Assembly: GCA_949126835.1 (NCBI GenBank)
Contig: OX421508.1
Coordinates: 11,839,994-11,903,993 of the forward strand
Reading direction: 5' to 3'
Source of the DNA: Anisus vortex
Lineage: Eukaryota; Mollusca; Gastropoda; Planorbidae
Length of the DNA: 64,000 bases
Positions 1 to 11,223 of this stretch are shown piece by piece. The notes beneath the pieces are model-generated. The model was not told where the DNA came from. It worked only from the letters and a program-made list of their open reading frames with translations, and did not search any database. A program made the position numbers and the translations under genes. The first letter of the stretch is position 1. Each line of letters begins with the position of its first letter.

Positions 1-314
1 AATAATTTATCTCAGTATTACTGAAGTTGATTAGCCAATACAAAAAGATAATTGTCTATGACTGGTTGTCAATATAAACATTATACATTATTCTTTCTGT
101 CTTTTGGTTATATTTGTGCATATGAATTTTTTTTTGTTGTTTGTACATATATTAAATGAATTTTTTTTTCTATGTATTATTAAATGAATTATTATATGCA
201 TTAATTAACATTAAGATACTTAACATTAGCATAATTTTTTTTTTCAATTTTGTAAACATTTTTCGTATCAAAAATAATAATAAATTATTATTTTTTCTCT
301 GTGTATGGGGGGTA
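1..314. other. AT-rich sequence without a gene
   Basis: The stretch is AT-rich with several homopolymer T runs. I see no coding frame, RNA gene or recognisable element. Confidence 0.6.
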
Positions 315-790
315 TGCTATGGAGCAAGTAAATAATAAAAGGGAAGTGACTCATGTAAGAATTATAAAACTCGGAATAAAAACCTAGTTTTGAATACTAA
401 AATAAAATAAAACCTAGGGTGTTGATTTATATATCGGAAGTACATAGTCACATGACTGACCATGCTTTTTTTAGTCTCCTTCTCGTTCTTGTAATAATCG
501 CACGTATAAATATATAGACTCAGAGACCATTATTGAAATGTATTATATCGCTTCTATAACTATAAGTATTAAGTATTATTTCATGGATGTGAAAGTGTAA
601 AGTGTAATAATAATTAAATGATATGTGCTGCAACAAGGCGTTCTTTTATTTGATTACAAGTTAAACTATATATTGTGGTGAAGTCGTCTGTTTCAATGTT
701 TGATACTGGAGACCAATATTTTCAGCAACTGTAGCAGAAACCCTTTGAAGAGACTAATTGTATTTATTGATGTACTAAGAATAATAAGAA
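315..790 (+). repeat. LTR-like dispersed repeat, copy 1
   Basis: This stretch reappears in inverted orientation at about 39080-39553. Long blocks are near-identical, for example around 'GTGCTGCAACAAGGCG' and the stretch ending in 'AAGAACATCAACA'. It is AT-rich, non-coding and resembles an LTR in composition, but I could not define TG...CA ends or a target duplication. It could instead be the end of a DNA element linked to the adjacent MULE remnant. Confidence 0.5.
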
Positions 791-814
791 CATCAACACA
801 AGTCCGTGAGATGA

Positions 815-2345
815 GTTATTTATAGACGTTGACCCGCGTATGTAATATATAAGATAAGAGGAGATATTATTTCCTTATTACAAACCTGCGCAATCCTTTT
901 GGGCGTCATTGAAATTCATTAGTGTTTCTGACCAATATAAGCACATTCCTCCATTGACAGATGGAAACCATTTAAACCCAAACGCATTACGACATGTGTC
1001 AGCAAATGAGGCCTGTCTTTTTTCTGCATTCACGTCATCAGCTAAGGAAGATAATATATCGTTTTATAATCCAAGTTTAATGACATATACAATTTTTGCT
1101 AAAATGTTTTTTAGCGACCGCTTTGGCGCTGCCGTGTTGGCGCGATGGAATAAAAACATATCACATCATTTAATAAAAGTAACTTAATAACTTTATTGAG
1201 GAAAACATTATTTTTAGTATAATAAATTAAAAAAATAGTAAATAAAAACAGTTTAAAACAATGTATGTATTGTATTTTTAAATTTTAATAACTTAGTTTT
1301 TTATAAACTTTTTTGATTAAAAAAGTAAATAATGACAGCTTAAAACAAAGTATTATAATGCATAAAGGCATATCTATCAGTAATAAAAAAAATGTTAAGT
1401 GACGAAACAATTATTAAATAATAACCATTGAAATCAATATCCTGATTGGACAAGCTTTTCTGGCTCCGTTAAAAAAATATTGGCAAGTCCTAGCAAGTAT
1501 TCTATTACGTTTCTACTTCTATCAGTTTGAATGATCTTACTGATTCTGTTATAAGTTTCCACATACTTTTTGTGTTTTACGGGTGGCTTGTCTCTACGAA
1601 CGACATGTTCATTTACCAAGTCACGTCCTTTCTGAACCACACGAATCTCATTAATGAATTTCCAAATATAGGGGTGATCCATCCCGAAGTCAGTCTGTAA
1701 CCTTCGATGGGCTGCTTCAACATAACTGTTGGTGCGATCATGGCCATGTTGCGTCCTCTCATACACAGAACAAATTGGAGGTGGAAATAATGCAAGACGA
1801 CTTGTTAAATTTCTATTTTGACGTCCCACATAGAGTTAAGTATTGGAGTGACCTCATCCATAATCTCATTACCCATTGCCTCGAAACACACATCTAAGTC
1901 TTCTTTTGGAATGAAAGAGTTCACCACAATCATTCTTGCCACCGATGCAAATTCTGGATCAGCATTATATGTGGAAAGTAATCCTTCATTTACCAGTTTC
2001 TTTCGAACGTTTTTCTTTTAAATAAAAGAAATATCCAAGAATTGCACAAATTGGTTATGTCGATTTAACAGTTCCAATTGCGGCCTGTTCAAAGCCAATA
2101 GAAGTGGTTTACGGATTCAAATTTTGGCCACATTGCTTTGATGGCTTCAAACATTCGTAGGAAAGTTTCACTGTCTTTGTTTGGTAGCATAGCGTACAAC
2201 TAGGCAGCATGAACCCTCCACTGTCTGCCATGATGACGTAAATTTGTGAAAAAAAAGCAGTAGCACAACTGAAGGTTCCGTCTACGTATACTTTTTTTTC
2301 ATTTGGTTACTCTATTTTCTACCTAAACGTGTGTGGCCTAATATT
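815..2345 (-). mobile_element. Decayed MULE-derived element, copy 1
   Basis: A minus-strand transposase remnant (about 2340-1434) is followed by a non-coding 3' part (1433-815). The 815-1640 part has a direct, degenerate copy at 37648-38910 that is interrupted there by a Helitron. The sequence 'AATATATAAGATAAGAGG' near 845 is the uninterrupted version of that Helitron insertion site. I could not identify terminal inverted repeats or target duplications for the whole element, so the outer limits are approximate. Confidence 0.55.
1434..2340 (-). pseudogene. MULE-type transposase pseudogene
   Basis: Read on the minus strand, three frames together give a MULE-domain transposase of the kind often annotated with FLYWCH zinc fingers. 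Seen in order: the catalytic-start motif VDGTF (about 2285), a FFSQIYVI block, a FEQAAI block (about 2080), a GYFFYLK block, then VARMIVVNSFIP (about 1925), and the C-terminal segment with RTNSYVEAAHRR (about 1735) and HPYIWKFINEIR. The last part is a clean 131-residue frame (1434-1829). Upstream there are frameshifts near 2200 and 1825 and in-frame stops, so it is inactive. Such transposases move DNA by cut and paste. Family identity rests on motif order; subfamily is not assigned. Confidence 0.7.
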
Positions 2346-2774
2346 ATACACTCACACAAACATACACCCGTAAACATACAAATATCTATGCAAAATTAGA
2401 ACAAAACACACCTTCTAGAAATATTCCAAAGTCTTATTGATATATATTTGTAAAATCTCTAAAGCTCTTTCTATACTTTTTCTCTTTTATTCTTTTGTCT
2501 ATCAAATTAGCAAATATAAAACTTGGAAAATATTTTTAATACATGTAGTATGTAGTTCTTTATTCTCCATTTCTCATTGTTCCTGCCACACATTCTTTAC
2601 TCCGTAAATTTTGACTTCATTCTTTTCATTTGATTTTATTCAGAAATTAACCCATATTCTGCTGAGGTCGAGAATTTGTTTCATTTTTGGATATTATTTA
2701 GTTTTTGGGCCACAATGGAAGGAATGGATTTTGATTTTTCTAGAAATTTTTGAGATATTGACGTTTTAAAAAAC

Positions 2775-2792
2775 GTCCCATAAGTGGGACGG
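2775..2792. repeat. Subterminal palindrome of the piggyBac-like element
   Basis: CGTCCCA-TAAG-TGGGACG is a perfect 7-bp stem with a 4-base loop. Close relatives sit near the other end of the same element, which supports a role as subterminal transposase-binding repeats (inference). Confidence 0.5.
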
Positions 2793-3162
2793 TAGCAACA
2801 AGTGGCCCCGTATAAATTTATAGTGGGTCAGTTCATTTTTAATGTTTTCCCTTTAAAGGTTTTGAATAGAATCACATTTATTTGTGTTCTAGTGTAAGTT
2901 AAGTGCTTCCACCAATCATTTAAACTCTAAAAATAAATCAATTGACACTTATATGGTACCAGACTTTAAACCTCACTCACCGGAGTGATCGAATCGAGAC
3001 TAATCTCTTAGGATTCGGAGGACAAACACACTTGTACTACGTAGCACAGCCAGGTTCCCATAAAAGGATGGTGCAAACTGTTGACCATTCCCATCCACTC
3101 TTTCCTCCTGCAAGGCAGGGCAGTTCTAAAAGCAAATGCTCAACCGTCTCTTCTGCTTCAAA

Positions 3163-4131
3163 TTAATGTCGGCACCGCGAATCGAAATTGGGCCTAAATC
3201 GTCCGAAATAGGCACCAATAGGGCAATGCTCTGTACGGAACTGGGCTATCGTCGCCTGTTCTCTCCTGCGGAGCGTCCACCACGGATCAGCTCGATTTGG
3301 CCGTTTTAGTTGCTGCCACACACCTCGACCCTTGTCAGACTCGTCCCAACTCTTGTTCCATTGTCTTGTCTCCCACTCACGTATTGATCTGCGGGCACTC
3401 GCGAAGGTGGACGGACCCTCCGGAGTGGGTGTCAAGGATCCCTTCTTGGCCAAGGCTTCCACTATCTCATTGCCAGGGACTCCTGCATGACCTGGAATCC
3501 ACTGCAAGATGACCTTCACCTCGTAACTGAGGATCAGATCGGAAATAGCAGCTAATAGTCGGACAAGCAGATCGGGCCAAGTCCCCGAGCCGTCGATGGC
3601 TTGGAGTACTGAAAGTGCATCAGTGAAGATAACTACATCAGCACGAGCAGCTGGTGTGTCTTCGAACGTTTTCCCAATTGTCACAGCAGCAATTCTGATG
3701 GCTTCCATCTCCGCATCAAAGATGCAGATTGCTCCACACGGCCCACTTAGCTCAGCCCGTTTTTCTTCTGCCTTCGGGTACGACACAAGAGCACCATACC
3801 CGGAACGCGCTTCGGTCCCACTGATCGCGCTCCCATCAGTGTATGCCTCAACGAATCCCGAGTATGCACGTACCGTCCTTAGAGCAGCTGCGCGCCTCTC
3901 AGTCAGGCAAGCGCTGGGTCCGACTGCATCCATCAGGTTCGTCCGTATCTCTGGCAGGTTGAAAGATAGGTGAGGAGGAGGTTCCACTCCCGTCCGCAAG
4001 GCCATGCGGTCGACCGGGAGTCCAATCTCTGCGCTGAGCTTCAGTGCGTGGTGCATGAAGGACTGCATTGAGATCCGAGCTCTTCCCACCCAGGAATCCA
4101 CGAGCATCCTGAGGGGGGAACTTTCCTCCAA
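3163..4131 (-). pseudogene. RNase H and C-terminal region of I-like copy 1
   Basis: The open frame covers 322 residues. RNase H motifs are AYTDGSA (about residue 95), the acidic residue in FDAEMEAIRIA (about 141) and VIFTDALSVLQAI (about 168). The usual fourth acidic position in NEIVxALAKKG is E here, while the second copy near 13632 has D. RNase H would remove the RNA template during reverse transcription. The frame stops at a TAA placed where the copy at 13,900 has a Cys codon of the zinc knuckle. Remains of the knuckle (ETVEHLL) continue to about 3090 with a 1-base insertion. It is separated from the RT frame by an 8-base deletion near 4258 and an in-frame stop near 4200. Confidence 0.75.
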
Positions 4132-4247
4132 CCGCTTATTTCGATCGTAAGCAGTAATAACGGCCCTTTTCCTTCTCCCATTCAGAGGCGGCTAGTTTGC
4201 CATGATTTCAACAGCCGATGTCGGGGCGGTTCGGAACGTTCCACATA

Positions 4248-6281
4248 TTAGTCTGAGGGCTTGATTTTGTCCAACGTCTTCAAAGCAGTATCAGGCGCAT
4301 AGATTTGCACCGGGAGGCTGTAATCGATCTGAGATCTTACCACTCCTAGGTAAAGATTTCTCAACACACTCGCCTTCGCACCCCAGCCAGTACTGGCCAG
4401 TCTCTTGACAATGTTCAGCTTAGAAGAAGCTTTCTCTTGGACTAACCTCACATGGTCATGCATCGTTAGCTTTCGGTCCAGTGTCACTCCGAGATAGACC
4501 GGCTTCTGGTCGCATGCCAGGGCGCGGCCGTCAATGTTCAGCTCGATCGGCTCTTTGAAGATATCGATTCCAAGGGTAAAGAGCGAGTAAACTGTTTTTA
4601 GGCAGTTTACTTCCATACCCCAAAGCTTGGCGTAACAGGCTACTGCGTTCAAATCTTGCTGGAGGGTCCGCTCAAGAGCACGCGCTTCCCTTCCGGTCGA
4701 CCAGACCACAAGATCGTCTGCGAAAAGCAGCGACGAGCTTCCCAGATAGTTCGGCAGGTCGTTGATAAAAGCCAGGAACAATGTACAGGACAGTGCTGAG
4801 CCCTGGGGCAATCCTTGCTCCAGGACGCGCTTCCGAGAAACCGCTTTCCCGTAACGAGTTGCAACTGTTCTTCGGGTTAAGAACCCTTTGATCCAATTGT
4901 ACATGTTATAGGCTATTCCTAGCCTCTGTAGCTTCAACAACAACCCCGGCCGCCAGACCTTGTCGTAGGCCTGTTTAAAATCCAGGAACACTGCTAGTGT
5001 AGACTCTTTCCGCTGAAACCCGTCAGCCATTTTCTGGACCAAGAGCGTCACCTGATCCATCGAGCTTCTTCCGCTACGGAAGCCTGCTTGAGTGGGGGTA
5101 ACCAGTCCATTATCCTCTAGGAACCTCACAAGCCTCCTATTGATTAATCTCTCAGCTACCTTCCCTACACACGATGTTAGGGAAATCGGTCGGTAGCTTT
5201 CGGCCTGACCCGGGTCTTTACTCCTCTTCAAGATGGGTACCACCAAGGCCTCTCTCCACTGTTTCGGTAGGACACCTTCAGACCATGTTCGGTTTACGAG
5301 CTCCAAGAGTTTGCCCTTGCCAACAGCCCCAAGGTGAGTGATCAGCTCGTTACTAATCCCATCCAGCCCTGGGGCCTTCTTCGCTTTGCACCGTCTCAAA
5401 ACATACTCCAGTTCTTGCCGAGTGAAGGGCACCGTGAATGTGCTAACCTCACCCTCTCCCGTCATGTGGCGTTCGTTTGCCTTCCGGACTTTATCAAGCC
5501 CAGCAGACACACTCGTTCTTCCACCCAGTTTTCCGACACTTACGAAGTGACGGTTGAGCATATCAGCCCGTTTGGTATCCGATACCATTGGGCCTGCCCC
5601 TTCTCTTGCCAACGAAGCTGGTGCTCTGCTAGCTACCTCAGCTCGCTCAAGGTGGTTGATTAGGTTCCATGCCTGCCGGCTTTCGGCAAGGTCCAATCCA
5701 GCACATGTATCAGTCCATTTCGACAACTTTGCCTCCGCGATAGCCCCTTTCACTTCCGCCGTTAAACGGTTGTACTCTCGACGACTCTCGGCCGTCTTCC
5801 GCCTGCTCGCGAGCTTGCGAGCAGCCCTCCTTTTGCGGACCAACTCTCCTAGGGCTTTTGTCCAAAACGGTCTGAACTTGCGCTTCTCATGTGACCTTGG
5901 TATCGTCTTTCTGGCAACCCCTAGTATGGCTTTAACCATCGTACCATACACTGAGTCGATAGGCCCAGTCTCGATAGGCACTTCTTCAAGAGCGCGATCG
6001 GTGCGCACTCTGTACTCGTCCCATCGTGCCTTCGAGTAGATCCACTTCCTGGGCCCGGAAGGTTCGCTGCTTGCTTTTCCTATATTGATAGTGACCAACA
6101 CGGGCAAATGATCACTCCCAACATCACCCAAGACTTCCATAGAGGTGCTAGCAGCCAGATCAACACTCACGAGCGTGAGATCCGGCCTCGATTCACTGCC
6201 ATTTCCCGTGTGGAAAAAGGTAGCTGGGGTATCGGTACCCTGTAATCGGATCAGCGTCGTGCTGTTGCATAGCTCCTCCAC
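4248..6281 (-). CDS. Endonuclease C-terminus plus reverse transcriptase of an I-like retrotransposon
   Basis: This 677-residue open frame begins at a Met inside the endonuclease, so the start is not the natural one. SDHLPVL (about residue 57) is the last endonuclease motif, supplying the catalytic His pair region. The RT domain holds YRPISLTS (about 360), QAGFRSGRSSMDQ (about 399), a DFKQAYDKV block and the catalytic FADDLVVW (about 520). The enzyme would copy the element RNA at a nicked chromosomal target. The frame is uninterrupted, but the element lacks its 5' half and its downstream frame is shifted, so the product is not expected to be functional for movement. It continues into the RNase H remnant at 3163-4131. 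Confidence 0.8.
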   Translation of the reverse strand: MEELCNSTTLIRLQGTDTPATFFHTGNGSESRPDLTLVSVDLAASTSMEVLGDVGSDHLPVLVTINIGKASSEPSGPRKWIYSKARWDEYRVRTDRALEEVPIETGPIDSVYGTMVKAILGVARKTIPRSHEKRKFRPFWTKALGELVRKRRAARKLASRRKTAESRREYNRLTAEVKGAIAEAKLSKWTDTCAGLDLAESRQAWNLINHLERAEVASRAPASLAREGAGPMVSDTKRADMLNRHFVSVGKLGGRTSVSAGLDKVRKANERHMTGEGEVSTFTVPFTRQELEYVLRRCKAKKAPGLDGISNELITHLGAVGKGKLLELVNRTWSEGVLPKQWREALVVPILKRSKDPGQAESYRPISLTSCVGKVAERLINRRLVRFLEDNGLVTPTQAGFRSGRSSMDQVTLLVQKMADGFQRKESTLAVFLDFKQAYDKVWRPGLLLKLQRLGIAYNMYNWIKGFLTRRTVATRYGKAVSRKRVLEQGLPQGSALSCTLFLAFINDLPNYLGSSSLLFADDLVVWSTGREARALERTLQQDLNAVACYAKLWGMEVNCLKTVYSLFTLGIDIFKEPIELNIDGRALACDQKPVYLGVTLDRKLTMHDHVRLVQEKASSKLNIVKRLASTGWGAKASVLRNLYLGVVRSQIDYSLPVQIYAPDTALKTLDKIKPSD

Positions 6282-6589
6282 CAGTCATCCTGAGTTGTTG
6301 GCGACAGCATAGCCCCAGGCCGGTGATGCCGCATTGAAATCACCGCCAATACAAGTGCGAGAAAAAAAGTACATGCCTACAAAGTTCGTAAAATATATCT
6401 AGCGACCTCCTGTCAACTGGATATTACACACACTCCCTTTCTTCTTTTTTTCTCCTCTCTCACACTCCCCTTCTCATTCCTCGTGTTTCACAAAAACTGA
6501 TTAGACGACTGGTCGCACTGACCGGTCACGGTCTACTAACCTACATTTTGTCATTACACAGAGGGGGGGGTGGCGGCAAATGTAGTCTA

Positions 6590-6921
6590 AAGGTAAAGCC
6601 ACACTATATATAAGAATCACGTGTTTACTGTAATGTTCTTTTAAGCGAACTGGACGATTTAATAGCAGCCATCTTTGTTTACTTTTTTAACTAGGCTAAT
6701 TATCACATGATCTAATTCCGCTTCCCATCGGCTGACACAGCTTAACTCAAGAATCGTGACTCCAAATTTTAGAACATGTTCTAAATCTGTGAATCATCGG
6801 GAATTACTACTGAAACTGACTTGTTTCGCGTTATGCCACATTAGAAACAGGGAGAATCATCGTGATTTTTGAATTGAATTGCAGCGAATCAGTGATTTTG
6901 CTTCTAGTGTGGCTTAGCCTT
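6590..6921. mobile_element. Short MITE with inverted ends
   Basis: AAGGTAAAGCCACACTA at 6590 is matched on the minus strand by AAGGCTAAGCCACACTA at 6921, about 15 of 17 identical. TA dinucleotides border both ends, which would fit a Tc1/mariner-type target site. The interior of about 330 bp has no coding frame. Confidence 0.5.
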
Positions 6922-7064
6922 AAGTAATGCAAATATAGCACTAAACAAGTAGTTACAGAATGCAAGAGGGCGGCGCTGAAACTTTTGCCCTGGGGCGCTA
7001 CATAAGCGTGTAAAGGCTCTGGGTAGAAAGAAGAAGCGGCCGACAGAGTAATAAGGTCTCTTTA

Positions 7065-7475
7065 AGAAAAACGGACGAGCAATAAGGGATCTTTTGTCGA
7101 GGGCGTAACGATAGGTTTGAGCTAAGGGGGCATCTCCAAGCTCTGTCCGGGCTCAAGCCACCCCAAGACACGCCAAAGGCGTGGCGTGCCGTGTAACAAA
7201 AAGGATTACGAAGCTAGGTTACCCATTGCGGTTACCCTAAGGATCATTATCGTGGTGGCTCGCCCGTATACCTGCACTGTCACCCGGTAGCACAAATCCT
7301 ATACTACAGGTACATACATCCAGGCACCGGGTGGTTTTCGAGACAGGGTTGCTGCGCCCATTGCTTCCTTTCCACCGAGACCCCGTGGCCTATCGGCAGT
7401 GCTATAGGTCTCGGGCCCGCAACAGGAGCTGTCCCTCATGCGTTCGTCCGCCCGGTTCGCAGCCGACAGGAAAAA
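7065..7475 (+). repeat. Dispersed repeat R, copy 1
   Basis: This GC-richer block recurs at 16630-17010 (minus), 55292-55665 (minus) and 56065-56370 (plus). A hairpin CACGCC-AAA-GGCGTG lies at its 5' part. From about 7229 an open frame without stops reads HCGYPKDHYRGG, then LHCHPV, HPGTGWFSR and HCFLSTETPWP. The same frame is open in the copies at 55-56 kb. It may be a SINE-like element or part of a Helitron payload. I do not recognise a protein family. Confidence 0.55.
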
Positions 7476-7701
7476 AAAGCATGGACATTTAAAATAAAAT
7501 ATCTTAAAAGCGAATATAATTATTTAAAAAAAAAATCATTTTTATTCAAAATCGTATTCAAAAACTATGATCTAGTTCTTAAGTTTTAGCGTAGCTTCAA
7601 TATTTAACTCTGTAAACATCAAAATTAAACAATAACATAATTTTTATTTAAAAAAATTACGACTTTATTTCAAAAAAATAACTGAGCATGCTTCTGGCGA
7701 C

Positions 7702-7763
7702 TGTCCCATAAGTGGGACGATATACATGGGGGCATTCGTTGCTACTGTCCCACTTGTGGGACG
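7702..7763. repeat. Two subterminal palindromes near the right end of the piggyBac-like element
   Basis: GTCCCATAAGTGGGACG (7703-7719) and GTCCCACTTGTGGGACG (7747-7763) are hairpin-forming relatives of the motif at 2775-2792. A further degenerate copy lies at 8096-8112, just inside the terminal repeat. Confidence 0.45.
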
Positions 7764-8535
7764 CTTGTTTGACATCTGATAAAAAAAAGTCAATGTGATT
7801 TTTGTAGGATTTCTATTGTAATAATGTGTAGATAAATGATGAAATTATATATTTTATGAGGATTTATATAAAAATGTTATCATATTTTTAAAATGTTTAC
7901 TTACTTTTGAGCATGTTAATTTTTTTCATCAATTTTTACAAGTTGAAAGGTCAAGGCCATGTAAATCTTATTTTTTAAAGTAAAATTGTGTTTACAAAGC
8001 AAAGTTATAATTAAAGTACAACTATCGTACAATGCAAAAAAACTAATTTTTATTTTTATAAGGCATATAAGCAATTAATAGGAATTTTTAACGAAGTCCC
8101 ATAAGTAGGACGCTAGCAGAAAATGGGTTAAAACCTTAAAACAATAAAAGTTAAATTTTAAGTTTTCCATTTTTCTTTAACGTACAAAAATGAGTAGTAA
8201 CGTTTACAGATTATACCTATAATATGATCCACACGGACCATGAAACAGCGTTCATAAAGTTTCTGTTGCCAAAGAATACTAACTACTTTGGTCGCTAGAT
8301 AAAACGAAAACCAATAAAACAGTATTACAAGAAAACTTATCTTTACATTTCCTGTTAATTAACAAAAAAAAATTACCATTGGTGCAGTTTCCAACACAGA
8401 AAATATAGACACTCATAATGGCAGTAATAAGTAAAATTGTCAATGCTTTCATCTTGATAGACGTAAACTCTTCAACTTTAGAAAAACTCTTTTATAACCA
8501 CCTGTTAAAATACAAACATAGTTTTATATAAATAT

Positions 8536-10135
8536 ATATACGTATGTATGCATGTACTTATGTACGTATGTACGCGTGTACGTATGTACGTATGTACGCA
8601 TGTACGCATGTACGTATGTAGGTTTATACGCATGTACGCATGTACGTATGTACGTATGTACGCATGTACGCATGTACGCATGTACGCATGTACAAATGTA
8701 CGCATGTACGCATGTACGTATGTACGCATGTACAAATGTACGTATGTACGATTGTACAAATGTACGTATGTACGCATGTACGCATGTACGCATAAACGCA
8801 TGTACGCATGTACGCATGTACAAATGTACGCATGTACGCATAAACGCATGTACGCATGTACAAATGTACGCATGTACGCATGTACGCATGTACGCATGTA
8901 CGCATGTAAGCATGTACGCATGTACGCATGTACGCATGTACGCAAAGCATGTACAAATGTACGCATGTACGCATGTACGTATGTACGTATGTACGTATGT
9001 ACGTATGTACGTATGTACGTATGTACGTATGTACGTATGTACGTATGTACGTATGTACGTATGTACGTATGTACGTATGTACGTATGTACGTATGTACGT
9101 ATGTACGTATGTACGTATGTACGTATGTACGTATGTACGTATGTACGTATGTACGTATGTACGTATGTACGTATGTACGTATGTACGTATGTACGTATGT
9201 ACGTATGTACGTATGTACGTATGTACGTATGTACGCATGAACGTATGTACGCAATATACGTATATACGTATGTACGTATGTACGTATGTACGCACGTACG
9301 CTTGTACGCATGTACGCATGTACGTATGTACGTATGTACGTATGTACGTATGTACGTATGTACGTATGTACGTATGTACGTATGTACGTATGTACGTATG
9401 TACGCATGTATGTATGTACGTATGTACGTATGTACGTATGTACGTATGTACGCATGTACGTATGTACGTATGTACGCATGTACGTATGTACGCATGTACG
9501 CATGTACGTATGTGCGTATGTACGCATGTACGTATGTACGCATGTACGCATGTACGTATGTGCGTATGTACGTATGTACGTATGTACGTATGTACGCATG
9601 TACGTATGTACGTATGTACGTATGTACGTATGTACGTATGTACGTATGTACGTATGTACGTATGTGCGTATGTGCGTATGTGCGTATGTGCGTATGTACG
9701 TATGTACGTATGTACGTATGTACGTATGTACGTATGTACGTATGTACGTATGTACGTATGTACGTATGTACGTATGTACGTATGTTTGTATGTACGTATG
9801 TTTGTATGTACGTATGTTTGTATGTACGTATGTTTGTATGTACGTATGTTTGTATGTACGTATGTACGTATGTACGTATGTACGTATGTACGTATGTACG
9901 TATGTACGTATGTACGTATGTACGTATGTACGTATGTACGTATGTACGTATGTACGTATGTACGTATGTACGTATGTACGTATGTACGTATGTACGTATG
10001 TACGTATGTACGTATGTACGTATGTACGTATGTACGTATGTACGTATGTACGTATGTACGTATGTACGTATGTACGTATGTACGTATGTACGTATGTACG
10101 TATGTACGTATGTACGTATGTACGTATGTACATAC
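8536..10135. repeat. 1.6 kb satellite of the 8-bp unit ACGTATGT
   Basis: About 200 copies of ACGTATGT (equivalently alternating GTAC/GTAT) run without a break. The left 400 bp mixes ACGCATGT and ACAAATGT variants, 8960-9235 is almost perfect, 9410-9700 carries GCATGT and GTGCGT variants, and 9781-9855 has a TTTGTATG variant repeated five times. Because the unit has no stop codon in most frames, it creates long open frames on both strands reading as Tyr-Val-Arg-Met-Tyr-Val-Cys-Thr or Tyr-Ile-Arg-Thr-Tyr-Val-His-Thr. These are not genes. Confidence 0.95.
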
Positions 10136-11104
10136 TTAGCTCACCGCTCCCCCCCCAACTTTTTTTTTAGCGCCCACTCTCACCCACCCTTTCCGCCCGT
10201 CTGGACTAATTCCGCAATTTTTTAGGCAGACTAGATCTTTTGTGTGATTAATAATTATCTTTAAAAAACTGAAAAGGAAACATATTGTAAGAATTAATAA
10301 ATAAAAAAATTGCCTAAACGAAAGGTTTAAATAAATAAATATTATATATAAATATGTGACACATTTGCCTGGTGTCTTTCTAGCACTGATTGCTAGCAAT
10401 TTGTCTATTTTCTTTTCAATTTTGGTTGCAAAAGCCTTAGATCTAATAATCAGTAACATTTGTTATATTACAAAACATAACTTGTTCGGCATCACTATTG
10501 AATCAAATTGGGAAACATTTTTTTATTAAAGGGATATAATTAGCCCGTTTTATTTGAACTAATATTTCAGTTCTTTTTTCTTTTATAAAATATAAATGGT
10601 TTACAATTTATAACTTTGAAATGATCAAACTGTAAAAAGTATTTGAAAATTATATAAATATTATATGACTAAAGAATTTATATGTATATTTACAAGCAAT
10701 ACAATAACTACCTAGTTTGTATGATTAGTTCTTATCTATACCGTTTTCAGTGAGTACTAACTGAAAAGGTTTGAAACACACTTACGACAACTCTGTAAAA
10801 CAGATCAAAATATCATTAATATTAGTAGATGTTAGGGCGACAGTGATCGGTCAGCAGAGTTGGCAGTCCTATTAACCAACCACTGGACCAGCCGGCCGCA
10901 CACCATATTTGCCAAATGCTGATCCCTACTTCATCGAAAAGTCACTGCGATTCCTATTTCTTATTAATAAGCTTATAATAAAATGTAGGCCTACTGTTGG
11001 GGGATATCAGATATTTAGCAGCACTTGCGTTTACATCAAATTTCATCCATAAACTAATCGATTCAAATAGCTGAGGGGTTCAAATTATATCATGTACGTT
11101 TGTA
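10136..11104. other. AT-rich spacer without a gene
   Basis: Short C-rich and T-rich runs follow the satellite, then AT-rich sequence. I see no coding frame or defined element. Confidence 0.5.
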
Positions 11105-11215
11105 CTGCCCACATGCCCTTCACCGCACCCCAATCGCCCCCGGGGACGTCAGCGCCCCCTTACAGCTTCTCACCGCCCCCCGGGGGGCGATATCGCCCCC
11201 GTTGAGAACCTATAT
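11105..11215 (-). repeat. hAT-like terminal fragment
   Basis: Read on the minus strand, GGTTCTCAACGGGGGCGA followed by C- and G-rich blocks resembles the start of many non-autonomous hAT elements. Only one end is visible; the identification is by resemblance. Confidence 0.35.
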
Positions 11216-11223
11216 TCTAAACT

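Larger units (their letters stand above)
2957..6365 (-). mobile_element. I/Nimb-like non-LTR retrotransposon, 5'-truncated copy 1
   Basis: Minus-strand order is: end of the AP endonuclease (motif GGDFNA near 6335, SDHLPVL near 6105), reverse transcriptase, RNase H, then a C-terminal zinc knuckle. This order is typical of the I group (I, Nimb, LOA-type) of non-LTR elements. The copy starts inside the endonuclease, so it is 5'-truncated. The 3' end near 2957 is shared with the plus-strand copy ending near 14130 ('GAGGTTTAAAGT.TGGT'). No poly(A) tail is obvious. It lies within the TTAA-flanked element at 2651-8127. Confidence 0.75.
2651..8127. mobile_element. piggyBac-like non-autonomous element with nested insertions
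   Basis: The ends are inverted: CCCATATTCTGCT at 2651 and, reading inward from 8127 on the minus strand, CCCATTTTCTGCT. Both ends abut TTAA (2647-2650 and 8128-8131), the target of piggyBac transposons, whose ends normally start CCC. Palindromic motifs of the form GTCCCA-TAAG-TGGGAC lie near both ends (2775-2792, 7702-7719, 7747-7763, degenerate at 8096-8112), as subterminal repeats would. No transposase frame is visible. The I-like retrotransposon at 2957-6365, the MITE at 6590 and repeat R at 7065 lie inside and were probably inserted or captured later. Confidence 0.6.

Noticed and set aside
909..1187. A 92-residue plus-strand frame
   Set aside because: It lies in the non-coding end of the MULE-derived repeat, and the paralogous copy at 38150 does not keep the frame.
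3596..3973. 125-residue plus-strand frame, also seen mirrored at 13120-13494
   Set aside because: Antisense of the RNase H domain in both I-like copies; its conservation comes from the real frame.
8505..10225. Several 230-557 residue open frames on both strands rich in Tyr, Val, Cys, Arg, Met or Tyr, Ile, Thr, His
   Set aside because: They are translations of a stop-free 8-bp tandem repeat, open in several frames at once, with no non-repeat coding flank.
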